From: Thioalkalivibrio sulfidiphilus
GTDB taxonomy: Bacteria > Pseudomonadota > Gammaproteobacteria > Ectothiorhodospirales > Ectothiorhodospiraceae
Reading direction: 5' to 3'
NCBI RefSeq assembly: GCF_000377945.1
Contig: NZ_KB898949.1
Location: 1 to 37,085, forward strand
DNA: 37,085 nt
Under the pieces are notes generated by a model that was given only the letters and a program-made list of their open reading frames with translations, ran no database searches and had not been told where the DNA came from. The position numbers and the translations under genes are program-made. Shown piece by piece: positions 1 through 11,264 of the stretch (the first letter of the stretch is position 1; each line of letters starts with the position of its first letter).

Positions 1-72
1 GAGCTCTCGCCCCTGTGGGAGATGTACCAGGAAGGGGTGGACCTGAAGAGTGTGCAGTGGGTGGCGCATTAG
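1..72 (+). CDS. iscS: Cysteine desulfurase IscS, C-terminal end (partial)
   Basis: The window opens inside this gene; only the last 23 codons and the TAG stop are present. The peptide ends ELSPLWEMYQEGVD...VQWVAH, which closely matches the C-terminal tail of gammaproteobacterial IscS (ELSPLWEMYKDGVDL in E. coli, from memory). IscS is the PLP enzyme that takes sulfur from cysteine and passes it to IscU. The tail seen here is the part of the family that lies near the IscU contact surface. iscU follows 145 bp downstream in the same direction, with a heptad inverted repeat between them. The catalytic loop and PLP lysine lie outside the window. Confidence 0.93.
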   Translation, partial: ELSPLWEMYQEGVDLKSVQWVAH

Positions 73-83
73 GCGCCACCCAC

Positions 84-150
84 AGTGGCAAGTGGCAAGT
101 GGCTAGTCTCAAGGAACTTCCTTGCCACTAGCCACTTGAGACTTGCCACT
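84..150. repeat. Heptad-period inverted repeat between iscS and iscU
   Basis: The left arm (84-111) reads as four consecutive 7-mers: AGTGGCA, AGTGGCA, AGTGGCT, AGTCTCA. The right arm (123-150) is the inverted form; its reverse complement reads AGTGGCA, AGTCTCA, AGTGGCT, AGTGGCA. The arms could pair over about 28 bp with a few mismatches around an 11-nt loop. The same heptads appear in a different order in the two arms, so this is not a simple palindrome. It lies inside the isc operon, so it would be transcribed and could affect the iscS to iscU ratio; that effect is inference. Confidence 0.85.
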
Positions 151-217
151 GATAACAGATGCTGATTTGTCCTCCCCTGCTGAGGGAAGGACGCGAAAAC
201 AAACCCGGAGGTGACGT

Positions 218-625
218 ATGGCCTACAGCGACAAAGTGCTGGATCACTATGAAAATCCCCGCAATGTGGGTTCCCTGGACAAGGCGGATCCGAGCGTGGG
301 CACGGGCATGGTGGGTGCGCCGGCCTGTGGCGACGTGATGAAGCTGCAGATCAAGGTCAACGCCGAGGGCGTGATCGAGGATGCCAAGTTCAAGACCTAC
401 GGTTGCGGCTCGGCGATTGCCAGTTCGAGCCTGCTGACCGAGTGGGTGAAGGGCAAGACGCTGGATGAGGCGGCTGCGATCAAGAACACGCAGATTGCCG
501 AGGAGCTGGCGCTGCCGCCGGTGAAGATTCACTGCTCGGTGCTGGCCGAGGACGCCATCAAGGCGGCCATCGCCGACTTCAAGCAGAAGTCCGGTGCCGA
601 GGAGCCCGCCAAGAAGACCGCCTGA
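218..625 (+). CDS. iscU: Fe-S cluster assembly scaffold IscU
   Basis: This 135-residue protein is the scaffold on which [2Fe-2S] clusters are built from IscS sulfur. The three cluster-ligand cysteines are present at C37 (ACGD), C63 (YGCGSA) and C106 (HCSVLAED), with D39 beside the first. The LPPVK motif at 99-103 is the site bound by the HscA chaperone. The length is a little above the E. coli protein (128) because of a Lys/Ala-rich tail (GAEEPAKKTA). An excellent GGAGGTG ribosome site lies just upstream of the ATG. Its neighbours are iscS upstream and iscA downstream, the canonical order. Confidence 0.98.
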   Translation: MAYSDKVLDHYENPRNVGSLDKADPSVGTGMVGAPACGDVMKLQIKVNAEGVIEDAKFKTYGCGSAIASSSLLTEWVKGKTLDEAAAIKNTQIAEELALPPVKIHCSVLAEDAIKAAIADFKQKSGAEEPAKKTA

Positions 626-700
626 GCGGTTTTCCTGGCGTGACCTGAGCAAAACAGCGCGTATCAACACCAGATGTAGCAAGACGAGTTAGGAGTCATC

Positions 701-1024
701 ATGGCCATCACACTGACCGACAGCGCCGCCGACCGCGTCAAGACCTTCCTTGCCAAGCGTGGCAAGGGGCTGGGCCTGCGCCTGGGCGTGCGGACCACCG
801 GTTGTTCCGGCATGGCCTATGTCATCGAGTTCGCCGATGAGCTGGACGAAGGCGATACCGTGTTCGAGGACAAGGGCGTCAAGGTGATCGTCAACCCCAA
901 GAGCCTGGTGTACCTGGAAGGCACGGAGCTCGATTTCGCCCGCGAAGGCCTCAACGAGGGCTTCAAGTTCAACAACCCCAACGAGAAGGACCGTTGTGGC
1001 TGCGGCGAGAGCTTCAACGTCTGA
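701..1024 (+). CDS. iscA: Iron-sulfur cluster assembly protein IscA
   Basis: This A-type carrier of 107 residues matches the usual family length. The conserved cysteines are C35 (TTGCSGMAY) and the C-terminal pair C99 and C101 (DRCGCGESF). A-type proteins accept clusters from the IscU machinery and deliver them to [4Fe-4S] client proteins. The gene sits 75 bp after iscU and directly before hscB in the same operon. The IscA subgroup is assigned from operon position and from the CGCGESF tail; ErpA and SufA share the same fold. Confidence 0.96.
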   Translation: MAITLTDSAADRVKTFLAKRGKGLGLRLGVRTTGCSGMAYVIEFADELDEGDTVFEDKGVKVIVNPKSLVYLEGTELDFAREGLNEGFKFNNPNEKDRCGCGESFNV

Positions 1025-1049
1025 GGCGCATGGCGCGCCGGTGATCCCC

Positions 1050-1592
1050 GTGAACCTGGACTTCAGTCAGAACCATTTCGAACTGATGGGTCTGCCGGTG
1101 AGCTTTGCGCTGGACCGTGCTGCCCTGGAGGACGCCTACCGGCGACTCCAGGGGCAGCTGCACCCGGATCGCTTTGCCCAGTCCGGTGATCAGGAACGGC
1201 GCCTCGCGGTGCAGGGGGCGGCCTGGGTCAACGAGGCCTATGCCACCCTCAAGGACGACACCCGACGCGCCCGCTACCTGCTGACGCTCAAGGGCGTGGA
1301 GTTCAACGACGAGCGCGACACCGCCAGCGATCCGGCCTTCCTCATGGAGCAGATGGAACTGCGCGAGGCCCTCGAGGAGGCGCCCGAGGCCGCCGATCCC
1401 CTGGGCCGGCTGGATGCCCTGAGCGGTGACATCGCCGCCCGCCGCAGCGCGCTCTCGGCGCAGTTCGCCGAGGCCCTCGATGCGGATCGTGTGGACGAGG
1501 CGAAGACCCTGGTGCTGAAGATGCGCTTCTACGACAAGCTGCGCGACGAGGCCAGGCGCACCGCCGAGCGCCTCGAAGACGAATTGCTTTGA
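1050..1592 (+). CDS. hscB: Co-chaperone HscB (Hsc20)
   Basis: This is the J-protein partner that brings IscU to HscA and stimulates its ATPase. The N-terminal J-domain carries the HPD motif (QLHPDRFAQ), and a helical C-terminal domain for IscU binding follows. I chose the GTG at 1050, giving 180 residues starting V/M-NLDFSQNHFELMGLP, because GGTGATC just upstream (1040-1046) fits a ribosome site. It also avoids the 29-nt overlap with iscA implied by the ATG at 996. GTG at 1041 is also possible. hscA follows after a 74-bp spacer holding a heptad array. Confidence 0.93.
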   Translation: MNLDFSQNHFELMGLPVSFALDRAALEDAYRRLQGQLHPDRFAQSGDQERRLAVQGAAWVNEAYATLKDDTRRARYLLTLKGVEFNDERDTASDPAFLMEQMELREALEEAPEAADPLGRLDALSGDIAARRSALSAQFAEALDADRVDEAKTLVLKMRFYDKLRDEARRTAERLEDELL

Positions 1593-1619
1593 AACCCTAC
1601 GAGGTGCGGGTGGCGTGTA

Positions 1620-1654
1620 GGCACTTGTATCTTGCCACTTGCCTCTTGTCTCTA
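1620..1654. repeat. Heptad array between hscB and hscA
   Basis: Five consecutive 7-mers read GGCACTT, GTATCTT, GCCACTT, GCCTCTT, GTCTCTA, sharing a CTT-type ending and a G start. The array ends 12 bp before the hscA ATG, in the middle of the isc operon. No inverted partner was found within the spacer. Confidence 0.7.
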
Positions 1655-1666
1655 GAGATTTAATTC

Positions 1667-3538
<1,872 letters not shown>

Positions 3539-3555
3539 GGCCCTATTGAATCGGG

Positions 3556-3582
3556 GGCCGGGAGCGCGCAGACATCCCGGCC
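3556..3582 (+). other. Intercistronic hairpin between hscA and fdx
   Basis: GGCCGGGA (3556-3563) and TCCCGGCC (3575-3582) form a perfect 8-bp stem with an 11-nt loop in the 74-bp hscA-fdx spacer. No T-run follows, so it is more likely an mRNA-stability or processing hairpin than a terminator. Confidence 0.5.
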
Positions 3583-3612
3583 ATACAAGACACTGACTGC
3601 AACGAGATCACC

Positions 3613-3951
3613 ATGCCCCAGATCATCTTTCTGCCCCACGAGGACATCTGTCCGGAAGGCGCCGTGATCGATGTCGAGCCCGGCACCACCATCTGCGACG
3701 CCGCGCTCGCCCACGGCATCGAGATCGAACATGCCTGCGAGAAGTCCTGCGCCTGCACCACCTGCCACGTGTACGTGCGCGAAGGCGGCGAGTCCCTGGA
3801 GGACCCCACCGAGGACGAGGAGGACATGCTGGACAAGGCCTGGGGCCTGGAGCCGGACTCACGCCTCTCCTGCCAGGCGCGGGTGGACGACAAGGACCTG
3901 GTGGTGGAGCTGCCCAAGTACACCATCAACCAGGTCTCCGAACATCACTGA
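3613..3951 (+). CDS. fdx: ISC-system [2Fe-2S] ferredoxin Fdx
   Basis: This 112-residue adrenodoxin-type ferredoxin supplies electrons during cluster assembly on IscU. The four ligand cysteines fall at C42, C48, C51 (CEKSCACTTC) and C87 (LSCQARV), the same spacing as E. coli Fdx. An additional cysteine, C46, lies in the loop as it does in related ferredoxins. Length and the acidic segment SLEDPTEDEEDMLD are typical. The gene is 15 bp upstream of iscX and 74 bp downstream of hscA. Confidence 0.97.
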   Translation: MPQIIFLPHEDICPEGAVIDVEPGTTICDAALAHGIEIEHACEKSCACTTCHVYVREGGESLEDPTEDEEDMLDKAWGLEPDSRLSCQARVDDKDLVVELPKYTINQVSEHH

Positions 3952-3966
3952 TCCCGGAGTCATGCC

Positions 3967-4161
3967 ATGAAGTGGACCGACACCCTCGACATCGCCATCG
4001 CCCTGGACGAAGCACATCCCGACGTGGACCCTACCCGGGTCAATTTCGTGGACCTGCGCAACTGGATCATGGAGCTGGACGGCTTCGACGACGACCCCGC
4101 CCACTGCGGCGAGCGGATCCTGGAGGCGGTGCAGATGGCGTGGATCGAAGAAAAAGGATGA
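3967..4161 (+). CDS. iscX: Fe-S assembly protein IscX
   Basis: This 64-residue acidic protein matches IscX (YfhJ), with the landmark segments MKWTDTLDIA, FVDLRNWI and FDDDPAHCGERILEAVQ. IscX binds IscS and iron and is thought to adjust the rate of cluster assembly. It is the last gene of the isc operon here. Its TGA stop (4159-4161) falls inside the first unit of a heptad array that continues downstream. Confidence 0.97.
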   Translation: MKWTDTLDIAIALDEAHPDVDPTRVNFVDLRNWIMELDGFDDDPAHCGERILEAVQMAWIEEKG

Positions 4162-4287
4162 GGGATGAAGGATTAATGAAACCACCCTCACCCCGACCCT
4201 CTCCGTGTGGGAGAGGGGGGGAGTAGGATGGGCACGCTGCGCTTTGCCCATCCTACAGACTCCCAACCTTCATCCTTCATCCTTAAC
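4156..4287. repeat. Composite repeat: heptads, palindrome, GTAGG hairpin, inverted heptads
   Basis: The left heptads GGATGAG, GGATGAA, GGATTAA (4156-4176) begin across the iscX stop codon. Next comes GAAACCACCCTCACCC (4178) leading into a hairpin CCCTCTCC/GGAGAGGG (4197-4217). A perfect 12-bp stem GTAGGATGGGCA/TGCCCATCCTAC (4223-4256) follows. The cluster closes with CCTTCAT, CCTTCAT, CCTTAAC (4267-4287), the inverse of the left heptads. The whole could fold as one long stem with two internal hairpins. It may act as the 3' end of the isc transcript; that role is inference. Confidence 0.8.
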
Positions 4288-4295
4288 TACCCCCT

Positions 4296-4325
4296 TTGCC
4301 AAACCCCTGTCCGGACGGTTAAAAT
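4296..4325 (+). promoter_or_regulatory. Possible sigma-70 promoter upstream of ndk
   Basis: TTGCCA (4296-4301) and TAAAAT (4320-4325) are separated by 18 bp, just after the iscX repeat cluster. This would place the transcript start near 4332 and give ndk a 5' leader of about 120 nt. It was identified by eye only, and a -35 of this quality is common by chance. Confidence 0.45.
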
Positions 4326-4387
4326 GCCCTGATAGTGGTGGGTTGGGGTGCCACTGCCCGCATCCGTCGTCACCTGAGCCGATTTAC

Positions 4388-4417
4388 GACAAACCCGCGC
4401 GACCACGCGGGTTTGTC
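4388..4417 (+). terminator. Strong hairpin in the ndk leader (attenuator or sRNA end)
   Basis: GACAAACCCGCG (4388-4399) pairs perfectly with CGCGGGTTTGTC (4406-4417) around a 6-nt loop, and CATTTG follows. The stem is like an intrinsic terminator, but the T-run is weak. It lies 38 bp before the ndk ATG, with no gene between it and the predicted promoter. It could therefore end a short RNA of about 85-90 nt or attenuate ndk. Confidence 0.45.
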
Positions 4418-4454
4418 ATTTGAACTTTCAACACTTCAGTCCGGAGTCTTTACC

Positions 4455-4886
4455 ATGGCCGTTGAACGCACCCTCTCCATCATCAAACCCGATGCCGTCG
4501 CCAAGAACGTGATCGGCGAGATCTACACCCGTTTCGAGAAGGCCGGTCTGAAGATCGTCGCCGCCCGCATGATGCACCTGTCCCGCGAGCAGGCCGAAGG
4601 CTTCTACGCCGTGCACAAGGAACGTCCCTTCTTCAAGGACCTGGTGGACTTCATGATCAGCGGTCCCGTGATCGTGCAGGTGCTGGAAGGCGAGAACGCC
4701 GTGGCCCTGCACCGTGACATCATGGGCGCCACCAACCCCAAAGATGCCGCTCCCGGCACCATCCGCGCCGACTTCGCCGAGAGCATCGACGAGAACGCCG
4801 TGCACGGTTCCGACAGCCTGGAGAATGCCGGCAAAGAGATCGCGTTCTTCTTCAAGCCTGAAGAGATCTGCGCCCGCACGCGCTGA
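4455..4886 (+). CDS. ndk: Nucleoside diphosphate kinase
   Basis: This 143-residue enzyme balances the NTP and dNTP pools by moving the gamma-phosphate through a phosphohistidine. The catalytic H117 lies in NAVHGSDS, and the N-terminus [15 protein letters not shown] and the segment [16 protein letters not shown] are classic NDK motifs. The length equals the E. coli enzyme. The ATG at 4455 is chosen over the upstream ATG at 4335 because the family begins MAVERTLSI. ndk directly precedes rlmN, the common gammaproteobacterial order. Confidence 0.98.
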   Translation: MAVERTLSIIKPDAVAKNVIGEIYTRFEKAGLKIVAARMMHLSREQAEGFYAVHKERPFFKDLVDFMISGPVIVQVLEGENAVALHRDIMGATNPKDAAPGTIRADFAESIDENAVHGSDSLENAGKEIAFFFKPEEICARTR

Positions 4887-4972
4887 GCACCCGACACACC
4901 GGGCGGCGGCCCTGTGCAAGCCGCCGGTGTGCTCCGGTCAGGATGTTGCAGGGCGGAGGTAGCGAGTACCCG

Positions 4973-6103
4973 ATGACTGACAGCCCGAAGACCAATCTGC
5001 TGGGCATGACCCGGCAACAGCTGGAAGGCTTCTTCACCGCCATGGGGGAGAAGCCTTTTCGCGCTGTACAGGTGCTGAAATGGATACACCAGCACTGGGT
5101 GGAAGACTTCCAGGACATGACCGACCTGTCCAAGGCGCTGCGCGAGCGTCTGGCCCAGGTGGCGGAGATCCGTGCCCCAGAGGTGGTCTATGACCAGGCC
5201 TCCGCCGACGGCACCCACAAGTGGCTGCTGCGCCTGGACGACGGCAACTGCATCGAAACGGTGTTCATCCCGGAGAAGGACCGCGGCACCCTATGCGTCT
5301 CCTCCCAGGTGGGCTGCGCCCTGGACTGCACCTTCTGCTCCACCGCCCGCCAGGGTTTCAACCGCAACCTCTCGAGTGCCGAGATCGTTGGCCAGCTGTG
5401 GCTGGCCAACCGCCGCCTGGCGCCGGAGCGCAGCGTGGCCGGCAAGGCCCCGGAGCGGGTGGTGAGCAACGTGGTGCTCATGGGCATGGGCGAGCCGCTG
5501 CTCAACTTCGACAACGTGGTCGATGCCATGCGCCTGATGCTCGACGACAACGCCTACGGCCTGAGCAAGCGCCGGGTGACCCTGAGCACCTCGGGCATCG
5601 TGCCCGCCATGGACCGCCTCAAGGAGACCCTGGACGTGGCCCTGGCGGTGAGCCTGCACGCGCCCAACGACGCGCTGCGTGACAAGCTGGTGCCCATCAA
5701 CCGCAAGTACCCCATCGCCGAACTGCTGGACGCCTGCCGCCGCTACGTGCGCGAGGAGCGCCACCACCAGCGCATCACCTTCGAGTACGTGATGCTGGAA
5801 GGGGTCAACGACAGCCCTGAGCACGCCCGGCAGCTGATCGCCCTGCTGCGTGACGTGCCCTGCAAGATCAACCTGATCCCCTTCAATCCCTTCCCGGAGA
5901 CCCGCTATCGTCGTTCCGGGGATGCCGCCATCCGGCGCTTCCAGGAGATGCTGGCCAACGCCGGCTACACCACCATCACCCGCCGCACCCGAGGTGACGA
6001 CATCGACGCCGCCTGCGGCCAGCTGGTGGGTAAGGTGGCCGACCGCAGTCGTCGTGCGCTGCGTTTTGCACGTCTCGAAGGAACCGGAGGTACCGCACCA
6101 TGA
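4973..6103 (+). CDS. rlmN: Dual-specificity 23S rRNA/tRNA adenine C2-methyltransferase RlmN
   Basis: This 376-residue radical SAM enzyme methylates C2 of A2503 in 23S rRNA and A37 in a set of tRNAs. The cluster motif CxxxCxxC is seen as CALDCTFC after SSQVG. The [12 protein letters not shown] segment and the C-terminal DIDAACGQL, whose cysteine carries the methyl intermediate, are also present. I start at the ATG at 4973 ([12 protein letters not shown]); GGAGGT lies 12 nt upstream, a slightly long spacing, and an in-frame ATG at 4943 is less likely. The gene overlaps pilW by 4 nt. Confidence 0.96.
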   Translation: MTDSPKTNLLGMTRQQLEGFFTAMGEKPFRAVQVLKWIHQHWVEDFQDMTDLSKALRERLAQVAEIRAPEVVYDQASADGTHKWLLRLDDGNCIETVFIPEKDRGTLCVSSQVGCALDCTFCSTARQGFNRNLSSAEIVGQLWLANRRLAPERSVAGKAPERVVSNVVLMGMGEPLLNFDNVVDAMRLMLDDNAYGLSKRRVTLSTSGIVPAMDRLKETLDVALAVSLHAPNDALRDKLVPINRKYPIAELLDACRRYVREERHHQRITFEYVMLEGVNDSPEHARQLIALLRDVPCKINLIPFNPFPETRYRRSGDAAIRRFQEMLANAGYTTITRRTRGDDIDAACGQLVGKVADRSRRALRFARLEGTGGTAP

Positions 6104-6876
6104 TGCATGTCTCGTGGCACCGTTGGACCCTGTTGGGATTGCTGTTCGCCCTTCTGCTGGGCGGCTGCGCCTCACAGCCCACCACCGAGAGCCGCGAGCG
6201 CGACCGGCGTGCGGCCGCCATCAACGTGGACCTGGGTCTGCACTACCTGTCCAACAACAATCTGGAGCAGGCACGTATCAACCTGAACCGGGCGCTGGAG
6301 ATCGATCCGCGCTATTCCCAGGCCCACAGCGCCTTCGCGCTGCTGCAGGTCCGGCTCAACAACCCCGAGAACGCCGAGCGTCACTTCAAGCGCGCCCTGG
6401 AACTGGACGCGGAAGACTCCTTCACCTGGAACAACTACGGCAGCTTCCTGTGTGCCCAGGGGCGCAAGGCCGACGCCCAGCGCGCCTTCGACAAGGCCCT
6501 GGCCAATCCCTTCTACCGGACACCGGAGCAGGCCCTGACCAATGCCGGCGTGTGCGTGATGGAGACCGGTGATAACGCCAAGGCGGAGGAATACCTGCGC
6601 CGCGCCCTGGACAACAACCCGCGCTACACCCCGGCGCTGCTGGAGATGGCGCGCCTGACCTTCCAGGCGGAGCGCTACCTGCAGACCCGCGCCTTCCTGT
6701 CGCGCTTCACCGCCGAGCAGGAGCACACCGCCGAGACCCTGTGGCTCTGCTACCAGGCGGAAACCGCCATGCGCAACCACGAGGCGGCGGGCAACTGTTC
6801 CGTGCGCCTGAAGGAGCGTTTCCCGGATTCCCGCCAGACGGCAGCGCTGCTGGAGCTGGAACGACGTGGCCGCTGA
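6100..6876 (+). CDS. pilW: Type IV pilus biogenesis/stability lipoprotein PilW (PilF)
   Basis: This 258-residue outer-membrane lipoprotein has a signal peptide and lipobox LLGGC with the lipidated cysteine at 23. About six TPR repeats follow (for example [19 protein letters not shown] and [23 protein letters not shown]). PilW/PilF is the pilotin that helps the PilQ secretin assemble in the outer membrane. The position between rlmN and rodZ is the standard place for this gene. No other pilus gene is in the window. ATG at 6103 is an equivalent start one codon later. Confidence 0.88.
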   Translation: MMHVSWHRWTLLGLLFALLLGGCASQPTTESRERDRRAAAINVDLGLHYLSNNNLEQARINLNRALEIDPRYSQAHSAFALLQVRLNNPENAERHFKRALELDAEDSFTWNNYGSFLCAQGRKADAQRAFDKALANPFYRTPEQALTNAGVCVMETGDNAKAEEYLRRALDNNPRYTPALLEMARLTFQAERYLQTRAFLSRFTAEQEHTAETLWLCYQAETAMRNHEAAGNCSVRLKERFPDSRQTAALLELERRGR

Positions 6877-7828
6877 GCGCGACGCAGACACCGGGCAGGA
6901 GAGCCGCCGCCAGATGCCCGGTCCTGGTGCCGAGTTGCGCCGGGCCCGTGAGGCCGCGGGCCTCAGCACCGGGGAACTGGCCAGCCGCTTGCACCTGGGC
7001 GTGGGGCTCATCGAGGACCTGGAAGGGGACCGTTACGACAGCCTGCCCGAGCCGGCCTACGTGCGTGGCTATCTGCGCGCCGCTGCCCGTGCCCTCAACA
7101 TCGACGCCGCACCCCTGATCGAGGCCTACGACGCTCAGGGTCTGTCCGAGCCCAAACTCGATGTCCCGCCCGCCGTGGCCCGGTCCGGCGTGGCGCCGGC
7201 GAACCGGGGGCACCGCCGTGCGCCCTATCTGCTGGGCCTGCTGATCCTGGTGGCGCTGGCGGGCCTGATCGCCTACGGCTGGTTCGAGGGGCAGGACGTC
7301 CTCACGGGTGCCCGTGACGCGGAACCGACCACCCGCGCGCCCCTGGCCCTGCAGACGCCTGCGCCGCCGGAGCCGATCCTGCGCGCGGAACCAGATGCCG
7401 CGATGCCCGAAACACGGCCGCCCCTGGCAGGAGACGCCGAGCCCTTGCTGCCAGAGACCCACATGCCCGTGGAAGAGCCGCCCGTGGAGCTGGCACCGGC
7501 ACCGACGCCCGCGCCACCCCCGCCAGCACCGAGGGCTCAGCCTGCACCCGCTGCGGCGCCGGCTACCCCGCCAGCCGCGAACGGCAGCGTGCTGGTGCTG
7601 CGTTTCGCCGAGGACTCCTGGGTGGAGATCAACGACGCCCGTGGCGAAAGCCTGCTGGTGGGGCTGATGCGCGAAGGCACCGAGCGGCGCCTGGAAGGGG
7701 TGCCTCCGTACCGGGTGTTCCTGGGCAACGCCCCGGGCGTGCGCATCGAGCACGATGGCAGCAGCTACGATGCCGCGCGCCATGCCCGCGCCGACAACAC
7801 CGCCCGATTCACCCTCGAACGACCCTGA
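6866..7828 (+). CDS. rodZ: RodZ-like cytoskeletal protein (HTH-TM-DUF4115)
   Basis: This 320-residue membrane protein has the RodZ layout. A cytoplasmic helix-turn-helix domain covers roughly residues 20-90 ([20 protein letters not shown]). One membrane helix lies at about 119-140, followed by a Pro/Ala-rich periplasmic linker at about 150-235. The C-terminal beta domain (DUF4115) begins near 240 ([17 protein letters not shown]). RodZ links MreB to the cell-wall elongation complex. The GTG at 6866 overlaps pilW by 11 nt; the ATG at 6914 is a plausible alternative start. hisS follows directly, without ispG. Confidence 0.85.
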   Translation: MAAERDADTGQESRRQMPGPGAELRRAREAAGLSTGELASRLHLGVGLIEDLEGDRYDSLPEPAYVRGYLRAAARALNIDAAPLIEAYDAQGLSEPKLDVPPAVARSGVAPANRGHRRAPYLLGLLILVALAGLIAYGWFEGQDVLTGARDAEPTTRAPLALQTPAPPEPILRAEPDAAMPETRPPLAGDAEPLLPETHMPVEEPPVELAPAPTPAPPPPAPRAQPAPAAAPATPPAANGSVLVLRFAEDSWVEINDARGESLLVGLMREGTERRLEGVPPYRVFLGNAPGVRIEHDGSSYDAARHARADNTARFTLERP

Positions 7829-7868
7829 GCCTCAGGGTACGCATTCCCGGATCACGAACCCGAACACC

Positions 7869-9143
<1,275 letters not shown>

Positions 9144-9155
9144 AAGGATTGTTTA

Positions 9156-9304
9156 GCCACAGAGGTCACAGAGACAAGATCCTGTAGGTCGGGCTTCAGC
9201 CCGACTATCGCAGTCTGATCAGGACACCGTTGTGTCGGGCTGAAGCCCGACACCCACGAGGAAAGAACTGTTGAGTTCTCTGTGTCCTCTGTGCCCTCTG
9301 TGGC
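9156..9304. repeat. Inverted 9-nt-period arrays enclosing two GTCGGGC palindromes
   Basis: The 233-bp hisS-yfgM gap holds GCCACAGAG and GTCACAGAG (9156-9173) and, inverted, CTCTGTGTC, CTCTGTGCC, CTCTGTGGC (9278-9304), all with a 9-nt period. Between them are two palindromes, GTCGGGCTTCAGCCCGAC (9188-9205, preceded by GTAG) and GTCGGGCTGAAGCCCGAC (9234-9251). The second palindrome recurs exactly at 13841. I see no gene here. Confidence 0.85.
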
Positions 9305-9376
9305 AAAAAACGCATTTGATCTTCCTGACGCCAATAGTGTCAGTGACAAACAACAGCAGCAAGTGGAGAAGGCTCA

Positions 9377-10006
9377 GTGAGCGAGTACACGACAGACGAG
9401 GAAAAGGTCGAGGCCATCAAAAAATGGTGGCAGGAAAACGGCAAGGCAGTGATCGCCGGCATCGTGCTGGGCGTGGGCGGCCTGTTCGGCTGGCGCTACT
9501 GGGTGGACCTGAACGAGACCCGCGCCGAGCGCGCCTCGGACCTGTTCCTGGCGGTGGATCGCGCCTCCCGTGCCGGTGATCTGGAACAGGCCCGGCAGCA
9601 GGCGGACCTGTTGCGCGCCGACTATGCCAGGACCCCTTACGCGCCGCTCGCGGCACTGGAACTGGCCCGCCTGCAGGCCAGTCGCGGCGAACTGGATTCC
9701 GCCGAGGAGAACATGCGCTGGGCCATCGGCCAGGGGCGCAGCGAGGAAGTGACCTGGACCGCGCGGGTGCGCCTGGCCCGGGTGCTGGTCGCCCTGGAGC
9801 GTGCCGACGAAGCACTCGAAACGGTGGCCGGCAGCCATCCCCAGGGCTTCGAGGCACTGGTGGAAGAGGTGCGCGGCGATGCCTGGCGCGCCAAGGGCGA
9901 TCGGGATCAGGCCCGCGCCGCCTATGACCGCGCCATCGCCGCCTCCATGGGCGGCACCGAGTTCCTGCAGATGAAACGCGACGACGTGGCGGTACCCGGC
10001 GCATGA
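9377..10006 (+). CDS. yfgM: YfgM-family ancillary SecYEG/periplasmic chaperone TPR protein
   Basis: This 209-residue single-pass inner-membrane protein starts with a GTG (SEYTTDEEKVEAIKKWWQENGK). A membrane helix covers about residues 23-41. A periplasmic TPR-like domain follows (AALELARLQASRGELDSAEENMRWAI). YfgM associates with SecYEG and the chaperone PpiD in E. coli. The place between hisS and bamB is fixed in gammaproteobacteria. GAGAAGG lies about 6-12 nt upstream of the GTG. The reading frame overlaps bamB by 4 nt. Confidence 0.9.
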   Translation: MSEYTTDEEKVEAIKKWWQENGKAVIAGIVLGVGGLFGWRYWVDLNETRAERASDLFLAVDRASRAGDLEQARQQADLLRADYARTPYAPLAALELARLQASRGELDSAEENMRWAIGQGRSEEVTWTARVRLARVLVALERADEALETVAGSHPQGFEALVEEVRGDAWRAKGDRDQARAAYDRAIAASMGGTEFLQMKRDDVAVPGA

Positions 10007-11205
10007 GTTTCATGAGCACAATCGCATCCCGGTCCTCCCTGTGGGTGGTGCTGCTGGTGGCGGCGCTACTGCTGGGCGGCTGCGGCACATTCTCCCGGGA
10101 CAACACCGAGCCGCCCGCGCCGCTGCCCGATTACACCCGGACCGTGTTGCCCTCGACCGTGTGGAATCGCGATACCGGGGCCGGTATGGGCCGGTTCTAC
10201 GTCTACCTGGTGCCGATGCGCTTCGGGGACGCCGTGTACGTGACCGATGCCGAGGGTCGTGTCACGGCGGTCAACGCCGAGGACGGCCGGCAGCGCTGGT
10301 CCGTGAACCTGTCGGTGCCGGTCACCGGCGGCGTGGGCGGCGGCGACGGCCTGGTGATGGTCGGCACGGCCAAGGGCGAGATCATTGCGCTCGACATGGA
10401 GACCGGCGAGACCCTGTGGAGCCGGCGCCTGTCCAGCGAGGTGATGGCCATCTCCAGCGTGAGCCAGGACCGGGTCGTGGCGCGCACCAACGACGGGCGC
10501 GTGCACGCACTGCACGCCCGCACCGGCGAGCCGGACTGGCTGGCGGGACGCACCACCCCGGCGCTGAGCCTGCGCGGCGTGGGCCAGCCGGTGATGGTGC
10601 CGGGGCGCGTGATCGTCGGCTTCGACAACGGACGCGTGCTGAGCCTCGGCCTGGGCCGCGGCAACGTGCTCTGGGAGACGGCCCTGGCCGTGCCCAGTGG
10701 CCGCTCCGAACTGGAACGCATGGTGGACGTGGACGGGCACATCGTGGTGGCCGATGGCCGCGTCTACGCCGTCGCCTACCAGGGGCGCGTGGCGGCCCTG
10801 AGCCTGGCCGACGGCCGTACCCTGTGGGAGCGCACCTTCTCCTCCTACCGGGGCCTGGCCGTGGGCGACAACCAGGTGTTCATCACCGATGCCGAGGGCC
10901 ACGTCTGGGCCCTGGACCGCAACAGCGGCGGCACCCTGTGGCAGCAGGAACTGCTGCGCCTGCGCGGCGTGACCGCGCCGGTGGTGCTGGGTGATCACGT
11001 GGTGGTGGGTGACTACGAGGGCTACCTGCACTGGCTGTCCCGGGAGGACGGCAGTCTGGTGGGCCGTCTGCGCACCGATTCCTCCGGCCTCATGTCACGG
11101 CCCATCGTGCACGAGGGACGACTGTACGTGCTGGGTAACGGCGGCAGGCTTTCCGCCGTGGTGCCTGAAGGTGGCCGACGCGCCCGCTGGTCGGACAGCG
11201 AATGA
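10003..11205 (+). CDS. bamB: Outer membrane assembly lipoprotein BamB
   Basis: This 400-residue lipoprotein (lipobox LLGGC, Cys27) is the beta-propeller scaffold of the BAM complex that inserts outer-membrane proteins. Repeats of the PQQ type are easy to see, such as GRVTAVNAEDGRQRWSVNL, GEIIALDMETGETLWSRRL and GHVWALDRNSGGTLWQQ, consistent with an eight-bladed propeller. The ATG overlaps the yfgM stop. der follows after 59 bp, as in E. coli. Confidence 0.95.
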   Translation: MSFMSTIASRSSLWVVLLVAALLLGGCGTFSRDNTEPPAPLPDYTRTVLPSTVWNRDTGAGMGRFYVYLVPMRFGDAVYVTDAEGRVTAVNAEDGRQRWSVNLSVPVTGGVGGGDGLVMVGTAKGEIIALDMETGETLWSRRLSSEVMAISSVSQDRVVARTNDGRVHALHARTGEPDWLAGRTTPALSLRGVGQPVMVPGRVIVGFDNGRVLSLGLGRGNVLWETALAVPSGRSELERMVDVDGHIVVADGRVYAVAYQGRVAALSLADGRTLWERTFSSYRGLAVGDNQVFITDAEGHVWALDRNSGGTLWQQELLRLRGVTAPVVLGDHVVVGDYEGYLHWLSREDGSLVGRLRTDSSGLMSRPIVHEGRLYVLGNGGRLSAVVPEGGRRARWSDSE

Positions 11206-11211
11206 TTTTCT

Positions 11212-11264
11212 CCCCGTGGATCCGTTTCCACGGGGATCACTGACAACGGACCACTGACAACGCC
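11212..11264 (+). repeat. Hairpin plus heptads between bamB and der
   Basis: CCCCGTGGA (11212-11220) and TCCACGGGG (11227-11235) form a perfect 9-bp stem with a 6-nt loop. Four 7-mers follow, TCACTGA, CAACGGA, CCACTGA, CAACGCC (11237-11264), and they end exactly at the der ATG. No T-run follows the hairpin, so it is not a typical terminator. The array occupies the place where the der ribosome site should be. Confidence 0.65.

Noticed and set aside
11212-11235. bamB-der hairpin as an intrinsic terminator
   Set aside because: No T-run follows on either strand, and der appears to belong to the same transcript.
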